Assembly (NCBI GenBank): GCA_020091685.1
Contig: CM034597.1
Location: 1,744,646-1,808,645 of the forward strand
Length of the DNA: 64,000 bases
Source of the DNA: Lutjanus erythropterus
Lineage: Eukaryota; Chordata; Actinopteri; Lutjaniformes; Lutjanidae
Reading direction: 5' to 3'
Every line of letters begins with the position of its first letter. Positions within the stretch are counted from its first letter, which is position 1. Of the stretch, positions 1 to 11,014 are shown in pieces. The translations under genes were made by a program, and so were the position numbers. A model generated the notes under the pieces. It did not search any database and had not been told where the DNA came from. It saw nothing but the letters and a program-made list of their open reading frames with translations.

Positions 1-140
1 ATCTTGGACTTGAGAAACACCGTTTGACATTTTATGGACCAAACAAATAACTGAGAAGATGGTTGATAAATAATAAAAAAAATAATCATTACAGGAAAGA
101 CTTGAAAAGTGGGTTATTTTTCAGCTGTCACTATTCACAA

Positions 141-422
141 GGTTGTGACATGATTAATGAATTGATTAATAGTTTAGTCATTTTTTAACTTTAAAAATAT
201 AAAAATTCTCTGACATCAGCATCTTAAAATTGATTATTTCCTGGTTTCTTTTCTCCTCTCTGACAGTAAACTGAATATCTTCGAGTTGTGGACAAAACAA
301 GACATTTGAGGACGTCATCTTGAGTTTTGATCAACAGTTTTTACCATTTTCTGACATTTCTCTGACCAAACAATTGATTAATGGCGAAAATAATCAACTC
401 ATTAATCAATGATGAAGCCCTA
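141..422 (-). mobile_element. Fish MITE, 'GATGACGTCCTCAAATG' family
   Basis: Minus-strand copy of a common fish non-autonomous element: TTAGGGCTTCATCATTGATT at the head, then the CAAGATGACGTCCTCAAATG core, AGTTTACTGTCAGAGAGG, and a GATTAAT-rich tail. A second copy in the opposite orientation is at 42220-42520. Family membership comes from internal comparison and memory; superfamily not shown. Confidence 0.7.
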
Positions 423-425
423 AAA

Positions 426-597
426 GCACTTTATTAGACTAAACAATTTCACCATGTTTTACAGGTAATCCAAAAGTAAATGGAAGTAAACCGTTACTTT
501 AATATTGTGATACTTGATTAACATTACTGACTACATTTTTTAACAGGTAATTAGTAACTGTATCAGAAAACATTTTTAAAGTAACCCTCCCAACTCT
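426..597 (-). repeat. Dispersed repeat, CAGAGTTGGGAGGGTTACTT head
   Basis: On the minus strand it starts CAGAGTTGGGAGGGTTACTT and contains GTAACT/TAATCC motifs. It matches 8060-8200 over the stretch that includes TTTCACCAT, GGTAATCCA and TATTGTGATACTTG, in the same orientation. It resembles the abundant fish CAGTGTTGGG repeat. Confidence 0.5.
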
Positions 598-1307
598 GAT
601 TATTATAATAGACGTTTAGCCTGGTGTAAACTACAGAGGCAGCCCTGATAAGAAGAAAAGCGGCTTGTACAAGGCAGATCTTCTCAGTGTCCTCTCCTCA
701 CTCAGAGTCATGTAGATCTCAACAGAATAAACTTACCTGAAATGACTTCATCCAAACTCATGTTCCCTGTCTCCAGTGAGAGAGATAGTGACATGAGGTG
801 TTTTAAAAGAATAAAAGAGGTCAGAGGAGCTGCAGACAAGTTTTCAGTTTCTGTGTGTGTTTGTTTTACTGCATCACAGCATACAGTTTATCATGCAGGT
901 CAGCCTCAGGATTAATGTTTTCATTTGAACCTCTGATAAAGCAGTATTGATTTTGCTTAATCACACTCTCAATACGAGAAATCCACTGTGAAACATTAAA
1001 TGTCCCAGTGAACTATTGATCTTTGCTTTGGGTCAGAAGGACTCGCCACACAGATAAACTGAAACTTCAACAGGATTCTGAAGTGAAAACTACAATGACT
1101 CTTGATTTTCTCTTTGTCACAGATAAACAAGATAAATCTCACTTAAGTGTCTGTGATCCATCTTCTGTTTGTCTTCCACCATGCTGACACACTCAGTGAA
1201 ATCAAAGATGGCTGACATACACATGTCCCAGCAATGTGCTCTCAAGCAATGTGCCAGCTGCTGCCCCTGGTGGCCAAAACCTAAAAGGGCAGTACTTTAT
1301 ATGCTTC
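598..1307. other. No gene recognised
   Basis: AT-rich non-coding DNA without a long frame, splice-supported exon or clear repeat. Confidence 0.5.
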
Positions 1308-1311
1308 TTAA

Positions 1312-2524
1312 AGGGATAGTTCGGTTTATTTGAAGTGTGAATGCATGATGTAGTCATCAGTGTTCAGTGTATTTTTACAGTAGATGGCGGTCACAACACC
1401 CTCACATTGGAGAAGCAGCAGGTATAGAAGCCAGTCAATGCACTGCTGTGGACAGGGTCAGCAACAAAAAGTTATTTTAGACACCCCAAAAATCAACGTG
1501 TATGATATACTCAATAGACTCTTTTCACTACTTTAGCTTGCTGTCTAACAGCCTTTCCTGACAGGAAACCACATAAGTCAAATGTTCCTCTCTCCAAAGC
1601 AACCAGACTCCTTCAGGAAAATCAGTCATTTTAACTCTGAGAACAAGACAGCAGTAGAACAGTGACTGTTGGGTTCTGTGAGGTAAAATTACTGATTTTC
1701 CCTAAGCTGAAATATTCTATGACACTTGTGACACTTCAGGGTTTCAAGGGTTCTTTGTACCAAATTACAAAGGCTTCTCTGTAGAATCACTGGGTGGTTT
1801 CTGGATAAATCCCTCTAAAATGGTTCTCGGCAGAACACCCTCAGTGGGTTATAGATAAAACCCTTGAAATGTAGAAAGGTTCTCTCACTGAATATAAAAG
1901 AGTTCTTGGTAAAGCCTCCTGGGTGGTTTCTAGATAAAACCCTTTGAATCTAAAAAGGTTTTCAGGAGAACCCTTTCACTGGGTTCAAGATAAAACCCTT
2001 GGAATGTACAAAGGTTCTTGGTAGAACCCTCTCAGTGGGTTCTAGATAAAACCTTTAGAATATAGAAAAAGTTCTCAGTATAATCCCCTGAGTGTGATCG
2101 AGATATAACCCATGGAATATAAAAGAGTTTTGGTGGAACAGTTCTAGATAAAACCCCCACAAAGGGTTCTTGGTGGAAAAGTTACACCATAGAATGGTTC
2201 TCTGTAAACCTCTCATAGGAGGTTGTGGGTGAAACCTGTCACAGATGGTTCTAGGTATAACCTGTTATGTTGGGTTCTAGATAGAACTCTCTGAAAGGGT
2301 TCCCATTGTAACCTTTATAAAAGGTTCTATAAGGAACCAAAGGGTTCGACTATGAATACTAGCCAAAGAACCCTTTATGATTCTAGTTAGTACTTTTATT
2401 CCTGAGAGTTTAGCTTCTGTGCTGCTTGTCCAGACTGGAGGTGTGTCGACCACCTACTGTCACTGACACACTGACTGGATGAGTGCCTGATACAAACACA
2501 CTTCAAATAATCTGAACTGTCCCT
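1312..2524. mobile_element. TTAA-flanked DNA element with 26-bp TIRs (contains a nested element)
   Basis: Terminal repeats at 1312-1337 (AGGGATAGTTCGGTTTATTT...) and 2499-2524 (inverted) match at 23 of 26 positions. TTAA is duplicated at 1308-1311 and 2525-2528. TTAA targets fit piggyBac-like or Kolobok-like transposons. No transposase is present. Much of the interior (from about 1735) is a second, unrelated repeat. Confidence 0.75.
1735..2407 (-). mobile_element. GGTTCT/AGAACC element, copy 1 (nested)
   Basis: Degenerate internal repeats of about 40-60 bp built on GGTTCTAGATAAAACCCTT. On the minus strand it starts ACTCTCAGGAATAAAAGTAC, which matches the head of copy 2 at 15963. It sits inside the TTAA element; its far end is not resolved. 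Copies 2 and 3 are at 15963-16530 and 53483-54134. Confidence 0.65.
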
Positions 2525-2529
2525 TTAAA

Positions 2530-3035
2530 CACACATGTTGATTGATAATTTCAATAATACTGACATTAAAAACTTTAGAAGGGTGTTTATGCTTATTATT
2601 GTGTGGGTGCAGTCTGCCTTTATTAGACAGTCACAGCCAAAAGAAGTGTGAGTGTGCTGAATCGGGGACACTGCAATTACATGGTGTCTTCAGGGGCTGT
2701 ATCAAGAAGTGAGATCAACTTAGTCTGGCTCTCTAGAGGGTTACCTGGCTTCACTGCAAATAACAATGGATGCTAATTACACATTAAGTGAAGGTGAAAT
2801 GTAAACAACATAATCACATAAACAGAAGAGAATAATAAACTGTAGAAATAATTTCCAAACATTATAAATAAGGATAAAGTAAGAAATTATTGTAATACTG
2901 TTTGTCGTCAGTAGAGTGACAATGTCTTGCTTTTTTGTCTAAAGTTGAACAAACTACTATTAACATTAATGCGCATAAAATATTCAAAGTAAAGTAAGAC
3001 CAAAGCAAAATAGGAGGTAAGTTTTTGATTTCTCA
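2530..3035. other. No gene recognised
   Basis: AT-rich non-coding DNA; nothing recognisable. Confidence 0.5.
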
Positions 3036-3670
3036 TCTTATGTGTGCACTGGTGTCTGTGCTCTCCTGTGCTCAGGTACTGCCCCTCCCCCTCCCTGCAG
3101 CTTCAGTGATTGGCAGCAGCTGCAGTCAATCTCCAATCAGGGTGTGGTGTTTAAAAGCAGGGAGTCAGCAGCAGAACAGGGCCTGTGGTTCATTCAGCAG
3201 ACTGTGGTGTGCATGTCTGCAGTCTAATTGTGGAGTTGTTAACTGCCCTGCGCCCTGTTTCCCAGAGCCTTTGTAGCGCTACGTGTGTCGTAAGTTGTAT
3301 CTTTCCCAAATCTGGGAAACAGCCCGGGAGACCTTAAAATACTGCTTATGACGCACGTAGTGTTGTCCTAGCTGTTAGCCTCCCTGTTAGCCTTGCAAAG
3401 ACACTTGTTGTCTCTTTGTGCCCAATGTGTTTTGCTAACCACCCTGGTTAGAAAAGACACTGGTTGTCTGTTAGTACTTTAAGTTAACATTTACTGCTGT
3501 CATTAAGTTTGCTTGTTTTAATTTATTTCCACCTTATTTAGTAAAAAAGAACCATTGTACATTGTACATTGCACATTTGTTTCAGTTTTCCCTTCTTCCA
3601 TTTTCCCAGCTATCTTTTAATTATAATTACACCCCACATCCCCTAGCCCAAACTTTGGGCTTGTAACATC
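3036..3670. other. GC-richer segment of unknown nature with promoter-like features
   Basis: More GC-rich than its flanks, with CCAATCAGGG at 3136 and TTTAAAAGCAGGG near 3150 resembling CCAAT and TATA-like spacing. It ends in a stretch rich in CCCCTAGCCC. No long frame of merit. It could be a repeat end or an old regulatory segment; I cannot show terminal repeats. Confidence 0.25.
3255..3360. repeat. Interleaved inverted repeats (MITE-like)
   Basis: Arm A CTGTTTCCCAGA (3255-3266) pairs with TCTGGGAAACAG (3311-3322), 12 of 12. Arm B CTACGTGTGTCGTAAG (3279-3294) pairs with CTTATGACGCACGTAG (3345-3360), 14 of 16 as DNA. The order is A, B, A', B'. The CTGTTTCCCA end is typical of a fish MITE family. 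Confidence 0.6.
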
Positions 3671-4960
3671 CCATATCATTCTGAAGTCACTTCATATTAC
3701 CCTGAGCTGTAGTGATAGGATAAGAATGTAAAAGCACCAACGTTGTCAGGAATTCTGTCATGAATCAAAAAGTCCTCTCAGGTCTCAGCTGGGAGATGTT
3801 TGCAAACTACATTACGCACACTGCATATATTCACTATGTCTAATAAATGAAATAAATGTACAAATTGTCAAGAAATTAAATACTCTTACAGTTATTTTCC
3901 TTTTTAAACAAAGAAATATAACCGTGCACCTTCTGAATTCAAGTTTCTCTCTTTTATCCAACTAAGACTACCTTAATTGGCTTGTTAAATCCTCTGAAAA
4001 TTCATTTCATTCAAATTCGTCAGAAAAACATGTAAAACTCACCAAAACCATCTTTGTTAGTCTGCTTACTGTTCCAACAATCACCAACTCTGGTTTGGTT
4101 GAATTAAAACCTTAATTCACCACATGAAAAGAGTGTAAAGAGTCTGACTCTGCAGATTGTTTTTCTCTCACTCGTCACCCAGCTCAGAGCACTCTGACTG
4201 GATGTGTACTGCGCTGCTGGATGAGAGTGCGGTGCAGAGCAGAGGCTGTCACTCTGCACACCATTACATTAGCAAAATAAAATAAATAAAATAATATCGC
4301 CCCAAAAATTGGTCCAAAAAAGCAACCAGTGATTGATTCAGCTCATCATCGATAGATTCATCCACTCGGCCAACTCTATTCTGACCCATCCCTATAAGAA
4401 ATGACACTAAAGCCACTCATGTGTCTCAAGGCCCCATCCATTCTTCTGTTAATCCAGTCAGTCCACAGTCCCCATTTAACACAAGAAGTTCCATAACTAC
4501 TAGAAAAGCAATAAGCATCATTTTGACCTTTGACTTCCAAACTCTGTTATCTCTCATGATAAATAATAAACACTAACAGGTTAATGCATTTTTTCTTTAA
4601 AGATGAAATAACACTAAAATTCTGTAAAATGTATTTATATATTTATCAATATGCAGCCATCATGTGTAACATCAGTATTTTTCTACTAATAACCATCAGT
4701 GATCTGATTCAAATTTAGATTCATCTAGAATTGATCTAATTAATCTAATATAGAATTAGTGTGAGACATTGTTAAATGTATTTTATAAGATTATAAACAT
4801 GTCCTTTTAACATTAATAATAACACATTCCCACCTAGAACCATGACAAAAACGAATCACAGTCTATGGGAAAAGGCTGGAAACAAGTACAAAAATAAAAC
4901 CAAAAGAAGTTGTAAATATTGCTGTTTGTAATAAGTGAGGGTACTTTGTTCAACATCTGA
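3671..4960. other. No gene recognised
   Basis: AT-rich non-coding DNA, no supported feature. Confidence 0.5.
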
Positions 4961-4967
4961 GAGCTTC

Positions 4968-5285
4968 AGAATCAGAATCAGAATCAGAAACGGTTTTATT
5001 GCCAAGTAGATTTTCACTTACAAGTTATTTGTTGTGGTATGTTGGTGCATACAAACATAATACTAGAAATAGAAATAAAGATTAAGGCAAGTACTGTCAG
5101 TAAAGACAGCATAAATGAAAAAATAAAAGAGCATACACAATAAAACACAAGAAAGAAAACAAAATTGTCTAAAAATGTACAATATAGAGGATGAACAATA
5201 TTTACAAATGTTACTGATGCTTTAACACAAAAATTCAGGGAGTTATAGATGCTGAGACAAAAAGTCTTACAACCATCCCCGGTCT
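4968..5285 (-). repeat. Probable LINE 3' tail with (AGAATC)n
   Basis: Starts with CAGAATCAGAATCAGAATC and GGTTTTATTGCCAAGTAG, then an A-rich body. Fish LINE 3' ends often carry this AGAATC repeat plus 'tttattg' segment. Orientation and family are inference; no coding remnant is visible. Confidence 0.4.
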
Positions 5286-5289
5286 CCCA

Positions 5290-7080
5290 TATTGTTTTTA
5301 GTTGAGTCTAATTAATTAATTATTTGTATTTTAACGTCAGGAAAATAAAAATCACAATCACTTGTTAAGTTTTATTGACAGAGACAATGATAGTTGCTAA
5401 GCAACCAAGATGAATCTCCAACTGTGCAAAAACATAAAACCATATAACTGGTAATTTATGTGTGGTCAGTATGATCACGGATGGCTGAAATATGTAAAAA
5501 TGATCACATTTTCTTTGTCATTTGTGTGAGACTTATATTTTAAAATACATTTAATGAAAATATAGACACTTAAAGGAAAAGTCAGGTACCAGCAGCATTA
5601 GATATTTTTCATTCAACAAAGTTACTGCACATATAAATTTGAAAATACCTTGACTGTTCTAGTGTCAAAGATGAAGAACAAGAAATAATGATATGAACTT
5701 ATCTTCACACAATATAGACCTAACTTTAAATGTGTACTCTGGTGGCAATTTCTTTAATCATCTGAAGAAATGGATCAATACTGCTGCCTCCCTGTGTTAC
5801 TGAAGGATCCTTCCTACCTGTACCATGCAGCTTCTTACAGTCTGTACCTGCTGCTGCTGTTGCTGCTGCTGCAGATAGGCTAGCTGTCAGATTTGTTGAA
5901 TTAGCTTCACTATGGACACTTCCAACTTTCTACACTTCCAGAGAGACAACGGGAACAGGCCGACTGCCAGATCTCATTAAGCTCAAAGTTATTCAGACGG
6001 ACAGGCTGGGAGAAGCATCAGATACTCTCAGATTTAATTTGTTTGGTTCAATCACGGCGGCCTGATCGCTTGTAGACATAGGATGAAACACGAGAGAGAC
6101 GCTTCACTCACTCGTGTTGACAGTAACTCATCTCTAACTCAGACAATATGGGTCTGTGTTTGTGATCAAATGAAATAAATAAAAGGAAATGTGATAATAG
6201 CGCTCGGTGAGGCCGCATTTACATATGTTAAGTACAACAAAAGTATCATCTTCTTCTTCTAACTCTTGCACCTGTCTTTACATCTGTTAACAGCTGAAAT
6301 AGCATCAGTCACATCTTCTTACAGCCGCTGTGGAAACCCAAAATAGGATCAATGATGTTGGCTGAGCTGGAACTTGATTTTCAGATTTAAAGTACCTGAA
6401 ACACGCAGAACAGATGTTATTTGTAATCCAAAGTTGTTTGATCATTAGACTTGTAAACAGAGCTCAGATCAAGCCCATTGTGTGTTTTTCTGCACATGAA
6501 GCTCTTTGAGAAGAAGCTGGGCCTTGAACAAGAGAGAGACAGTGCGCTGATTATAATTGCCTTACCTGAGGGTAGCATCCAGTGGACCGACTGAAGCGAT
6601 ACAGAAACTCAGCAAATCCCAATTAAATTCAACACAGACGCTGAACAAAGCTTTTGCTGCGTGTGTTGTCAGCAACAGAACAAAAGAGTGATTAAAACTT
6701 CTTGTTAGGGGGGGAAGTGTGACTCATCTGCCTCAAAGCAAAGCACATTTTGGATATCTAATAAGTGGCTGGGGAATTTCAGCTAATCATTTCATTGTTT
6801 TAATCTATCTTAAAAATATCAGCCCCAGAATTAATTTGCTGTGATGTGGTTCAGCGCAAATGTTTGTGCCACTTTGAGTGGCAGCAGACCTGCAAAATGT
6901 GTCTGGAGTCAAGCCTTCACGTCACTTTAGGTCAGGTTTGCACAGCGCGTCAAATCAGATCCTTGAGCACATGTGGCACAGAGAAGACATGCTTTATGGT
7001 CCTGAAACAGCAAAAAGCAAGTGGAATCTAATATTTTCTCTTGTGTTTTGGGCAGGTTTTGAGAGGAATGGATTACATGT
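5290..7080. other. Apparently unique non-coding DNA
   Basis: No gene recognised. It includes a short CTG run (about 5847-5875). The part from 5900 to 6700 is less AT-rich and shows no repeat signature, so it could hold conserved non-coding sequence; this needs comparison to test. Confidence 0.35.
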
Positions 7081-7083
7081 AAC

Positions 7084-7215
7084 AGGATAACATAATCAGG
7101 ATACAAAAAAGGGTAACTGTATTCCATTACAGTTACAGAAAAAGAAGATGTATTCAAAGAGGGTGGGTTATTAGCAGGATTACAATTTTAAAATACATTT
7201 CAAAATCCAAAACGA
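7084..7215 (+). repeat. Dispersed repeat, GTAACTGTATTCCATTACAG type
   Basis: Contains alternating GTAACTG/ATTAC motifs. It shares the order of motifs with 42695-42870, which lies in the opposite orientation (TGTAATCCTGCTAATAATCC, then TGTAATCCATTG). Confidence 0.45.
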
Positions 7216-7280
7216 GAAGCTCCCATGCGCAGAGTGCACAAATTACAACACTTCATGAGTCTCACAACACCACTCTGCTC

Positions 7281-7620
7281 TAGGCCTGAACAATTTTGAA
7301 GAAATATCTAACTGCAATTATATTGACTGATACTGCAATTGCGATTTGATTTGCAATATTAGAGGGAATGTTTGGGTTTTTTAATCATTATTCTCATTTT
7401 CATTGAAAAACAAAATGATTATGGTGTGTCATTTTCTTCAGGGATCACAAACAAAGACGGTTTCTGAAGTCTAGAGAATGATGTGTTGGCCACAATATTT
7501 AATTTAAAATGATATTTTGGCACACATTTCACCTTTAACAAATATTGCACATCCTGCGATTTGAAAATGATAGTAGACCATATTATTTTTGCTGAAATAG
7601 TTATTAATTGTTCAGCCCTA
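7281..7620. mobile_element. hAT-type MITE, 340 bp
   Basis: Terminal repeats TAGGCCTGAACAATT (7281-7295) and AATTGTTCAGCCCTA (7606-7620) match at 14 of 15. They are flanked by CTCTGCTC (7273-7280) and CTCTGGTC (7621-7628), an 8-bp target duplication with one mismatch. The 8-bp duplication and size fit non-autonomous hAT elements. No coding capacity. Confidence 0.8.
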
Positions 7621-7629
7621 CTCTGGTCT

Positions 7630-8515
7630 CAAATGAAACCACAGCTCATTTCAACATTATTTTGTCTTCAAATCAGAAACAAACATCACATTACAGTGAA
7701 GTTCTGCCTTCGGTTGTGAAAATGCTGTCATCATCTGAGGACTCAACATCTAATTTAGAAACATTTCATGTTACAGGTTGGACCAATTGCTAATATTAGC
7801 TACACAGAAATGCAGTTAGCGAGCTAACTTGTCAATACTGTTACTGCTGAAAAATATGTTGGGAGTGTAGGTGGTGATGCTGGTGATCAGGATGGTGTGT
7901 AGGTAAAAACACGAGCCCCAGTTTATGGCAGTTTACTGTAAATTTAAGTGTGAACAGCTACTTCACAAAGTACATTTAAATCCACATAATTGTCACTATT
8001 AGTCTAAGCCTGCATTTGCACTTAACAAAGCAGACTATAGCTGGACAAACAATTAATAAACTTAACAATCAATATGAAACATTACATTAAACAAAACAGT
8101 TTCACCATATTTAGTACTGAGGTAATCCAGAAATAACAGAAAGTTACCTTAGTTTGATATATTGTGATACTTGGATTACATTACTTATTACATTTTGTCA
8201 TAGTTAGGGTTTTTCATAGTCACTTCCTGTTTTATTTTGGTATGTCTTCCCTTGTGTGTGTTTTTTACATTTACTTCCTGTCTTTTTCACGTTTACTTCC
8301 TGTCTTTTTCTGTTTTCCAACCTTTTTGATGTTTTCACCTGTCCCTGGTCACCTCCTTAGTGTATTTATATCCTGTATCTTCATCTCCTTGCCAGTTCAT
8401 CCTCGTCTGTTTTCTCGCAGTGTTTCCTTGTCGGTTTCTCTGAGCTCTCAGTGTTTTCTTGTGTTTTTTTTCCCTGTGTGATTTTTTTTTGGGGATTTGG
8501 ATTTTCATGGACTTA
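7630..8515. other. Non-coding; includes repeat copy 8060-8200
   Basis: 8060-8200 matches the repeat at 426-597. From 8215 on, a T-rich stretch with repeated ACTTCCTGT motifs follows, of the kind seen in fish retroposon tails. A 105-codon frame here (8164-8481) is low-complexity and not a credible gene. Confidence 0.4.
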
Positions 8516-9255
8516 CCGTATTTTTCGGACTATAAATTGCTCCGGAGTATAAGTCGCACCAGTCAAAAAATGCATCATGAAGAAGAAAAAGACATATATA
8601 AATCACACTGGACTATAAGTCGCATTTTTTGGGGAAATTTATTTTAACCGTTGTCTGTGCTTTGATAGAGAAGCGGTTGTGTTGCATGAAGCGGTAACAT
8701 CCAGAAGGTCCTCCCGCAAAGTCATTCATATTCGTTGCCTTGGTAACTACCAGGGCGTGGAGACGTACCCGCACTGTTGACAAGCCTCTCCCGGCAGCAC
8801 GTTGTTCAAGCACCCATCCGTGAACTTGTTCCTCCAGCTGTGGCCATCTTGCTTTTAGCCCGCGATTAGCTTTCTTTGTTTTCTTCATTGCAGTCCCTCT
8901 CGCTCAGTCCAAACTTTCTTTCTGCTGCTCGTTTTCGGCTGCATATTTCACTACTTGCAGCTTGTAATCTGCAGAATATGATTTTCTTTTGGGGGGCATT
9001 TGTGTTAAGTCTTTCTCAGTTGTCTTTAAGTTAATGTTTAAATTAATTTTCAGTGGTACAGGAAGAGCAGATACCGGTAGTTGTCACAAGCCTAGAGTGC
9101 CCTCTCGCTGCTGTAGGTAATGTTTACTCCTTGGTCATGTCGGTCAGTGTGAAATAACATTTAAGAACATGTGAAATTATGTATTTTAATTTATACAAGT
9201 CACACCTGAGTATAAGTCGCAGGACCAGCCAAACTATGAAAAAAAGTGCGACTTA
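8516..9255 (-). mobile_element. pogo-type DNA transposon, internally deleted
   Basis: One end reads ACCGTATTTTTCGGACTATAA and the interior repeats GAGTATAAGTCGCA, a hallmark of a fish Tc1/mariner-superfamily pogo element. The opposite end stops at GTGCGACTTA without the expected TAGTCCGG continuation, so that terminus is lost, and another element begins exactly there. It carries the 5' part of a transposase gene on the minus strand. Confidence 0.8.
8613..8999 (-). pseudogene. N-terminal fragment of pogo/CENP-B-like transposase
   Basis: The frame opens with Met at 8999 (MPPKRKSYSADYKLQVVKYA) and runs to 8613. A single in-frame TGA at codon 32, probably a former Trp, lies before MKKTKKANRGLKARWPQLEE. 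The segment matches what I know of pogo-family N-termini: a psq-type helix-turn-helix, then the start of a CENP-B HTH domain (GGPSGCYRFMQHN). The frame runs straight into terminal-repeat sequence, so the whole DDE catalytic domain has been deleted. It could not move itself. Whether it is transcribed is unknown. Confidence 0.75.
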
Positions 9256-9601
9256 ACCGGGATTTACACCAGGCGCGCCTGCGCTGCGGAACGGCTGCGC
9301 CGCGGTTTTGCTCCGTCATGCACACGACTTCAATTTACACCAGCAGCGTTTCAGAAGCGTTTCAGCAGCGGAGCATTTTGCCCGTCTGATTATGTTTACT
9401 TGCTCTGATTTTGTTGATTAAGTCCTCTTTCCTTGCTCTTTGTGCTTCTACCATGGATAAGGAGACTACGTAGTTAAATTGTTTCTTTTCATCCATCCGT
9501 CGAAAATAGACTCGCTGCGTATTCTCTGCGGAGCGGAGCGCCGAGCCGCTTCTGGGACGCCGCTGAGACGCACCGCGGGGCTTCTGGTGTAAATGGTCAG
9601 T
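9256..9601. mobile_element. GC-rich MITE, PIF/Harbinger-like
   Basis: 346 bp of GC-rich sequence, with ends ACCGGGATTTACACCAG and, inverted, ACTGACCATTTACACCAG. TTA is found on both sides (9253-9255 and 9602-9604), fitting the 3-bp target duplication of Harbinger elements. Another internal ATTTACACCAG lies near 9332. No transposase. Superfamily is inference. Confidence 0.5.
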
Positions 9602-9604
9602 TTA

Positions 9605-10300
9605 CTTGACATAGTTAGCAGTAGTGATAAGTGTGTCGACCCACAACCTGTGGGTCTCAAGCCTCAGTTATGTCTCCTTTACATACATAAACAGATCTAT
9701 TTCAAACCATGTGATCATTACTGCCCACATACTTGGGCTGACATGGATGTTAATGAAGGGTTGCTTGTTTTGCTGCTACTCAACAATTGTTTATGTAGTG
9801 TATGTAGCTTCTTGCTGCTCCCAGCAGCAGGATCAGCACCTTGGAGAGAGCCACACTTCTCAGTCCTAACTGTAGCCCGATAATGCATAAATGCTGATTA
9901 ATGCATATCTCCATGGGTTAGTCAGTGAGGACTGGCTCTCTTAATGGCATGGGTGGGTGCAGGTATCAAAAAATCCTGACCCCACATCACTACTGAGCAG
10001 CCTGGTAAAACAAGTTTACAATGTCAAAAAGAATACACACACATTTTCACATGTGGTGAGTCTCTTTATTCAGACCTACAGTGTGATAAAGCATCAACTG
10101 TGGGCAGAAGGTGAGGTGGCAGAAGTACACATATTCTGAACTCAAGTAGAAGTACAGATACAGAAAAAGACTAAAAGTAGAAGCACTGGTTCAAAAGTTC
10201 AGGCTAGTAGTACAGGCTCTGAGATGTACTCAGAGTATTAAGGTAAAGGTAGCTCTCTGAGCAAAGCTAACTGAACTTCACCTTTTTTCCAGTCATGTCA
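9605..10300. other. No gene recognised
   Basis: Non-coding; overlapping short frames at 9593-9883 lack any known motif. Confidence 0.45.
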
Positions 10301-10304
10301 CTTT

Positions 10305-10620
10305 CTCAGTGTACTTTTTCTTGTAGCGTCTTCATGTCATTTTTATCTTGTCATGTCTTGTTACATCTTTTAGTTTGTTTTCATCTTGTTATGTCTTTTC
10401 TGTCATTTTGACCTTGTTAGGTCTCGTAAAGTTACATGTTACATCTTTTTGTTTTGCATTATGTTCATCTTGTTAATTTTTTTGACTTGTTGCATGTTTA
10501 ATGTAATTTTCACTTCGTTACATCTTGTTACATGTTGCATTTTGGTACCATCTTTGCTATATTTGTCTTGTTACACCTTTTATGTCAGTTTTCATCATTT
10601 TGTCTTGTTACATCTTTATG
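10305..10620 (+). repeat. Degenerate tandem repeat, CTTGTTACATCTTTT type
   Basis: Irregular reiteration of (C)TTGTTACATCTTTT and TCATTTT motifs over about 310 bp. The SINE at 10621 inserted at its edge. Confidence 0.5.
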
Positions 10621-11003
10621 GGGGGCGACATGGTGGTGCAGTGGTGAGCACTGCTGCCTCACAGGTCCTGAGTTCAAATCCTCCAGCTGGCTTGGGCGCT
10701 GGGGAGTTTGTGGCTGGGGCAGGGCCTTTCTGTGTGGAGTTTGCATGTTCTCCTCATGTCTGCATGGGTTCTCTCTGGGTTCCTCCCACAGTCCAAAGAC
10801 ATGCAGAATAATAGGTTAATTGGTGACTCTAAATTGCCTGTAGGTGTGAATGTGAGTGTGAGTGGTTGTCTGTCTCTATGTGTCAGCCCTGCGATGAACT
10901 GGTGTCCAGGATGTACCCTGCCTCTCGCCCAATGTCAGCTGGGATAGGCTCCAGCCCCCCGCGACCCATCAAGGATAAGCGGTTACGGACAATGAATGAA
11001 TCA
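10621..11003 (+). mobile_element. V-SINE (tRNA-derived), full-length
   Basis: Head with pol III box A (TGGTGCAGTGGTGAGCACTG) and box B-like (GAGTTCAAATCC), the conserved V-SINE core (TTTCTGTGTGGAGTTTGCAT, then CACAGTCCAAAGACATGCAG), and a tail ending GGATAAGCGGTTACGGACAA plus TGAATGAAT. The 11-bp duplication ACATCTTTATG flanks it exactly (10610-10620 and 11004-11014). Confidence 0.9.
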
Positions 11004-11014
11004 ACATCTTTATG

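Noticed and set aside
3036-3670. Possible solo LTR
   Set aside because: Promoter-like motifs only; no terminal dinucleotides with target duplication or companion copy could be shown.
8164-8481. 105-codon plus-strand frame rich in Phe/Leu/Ser
   Set aside because: Low-complexity T-rich repeat tail, no domain.
10386-10811. 141-codon frame
   Set aside because: Runs from a tandem repeat into a V-SINE; no coding function.
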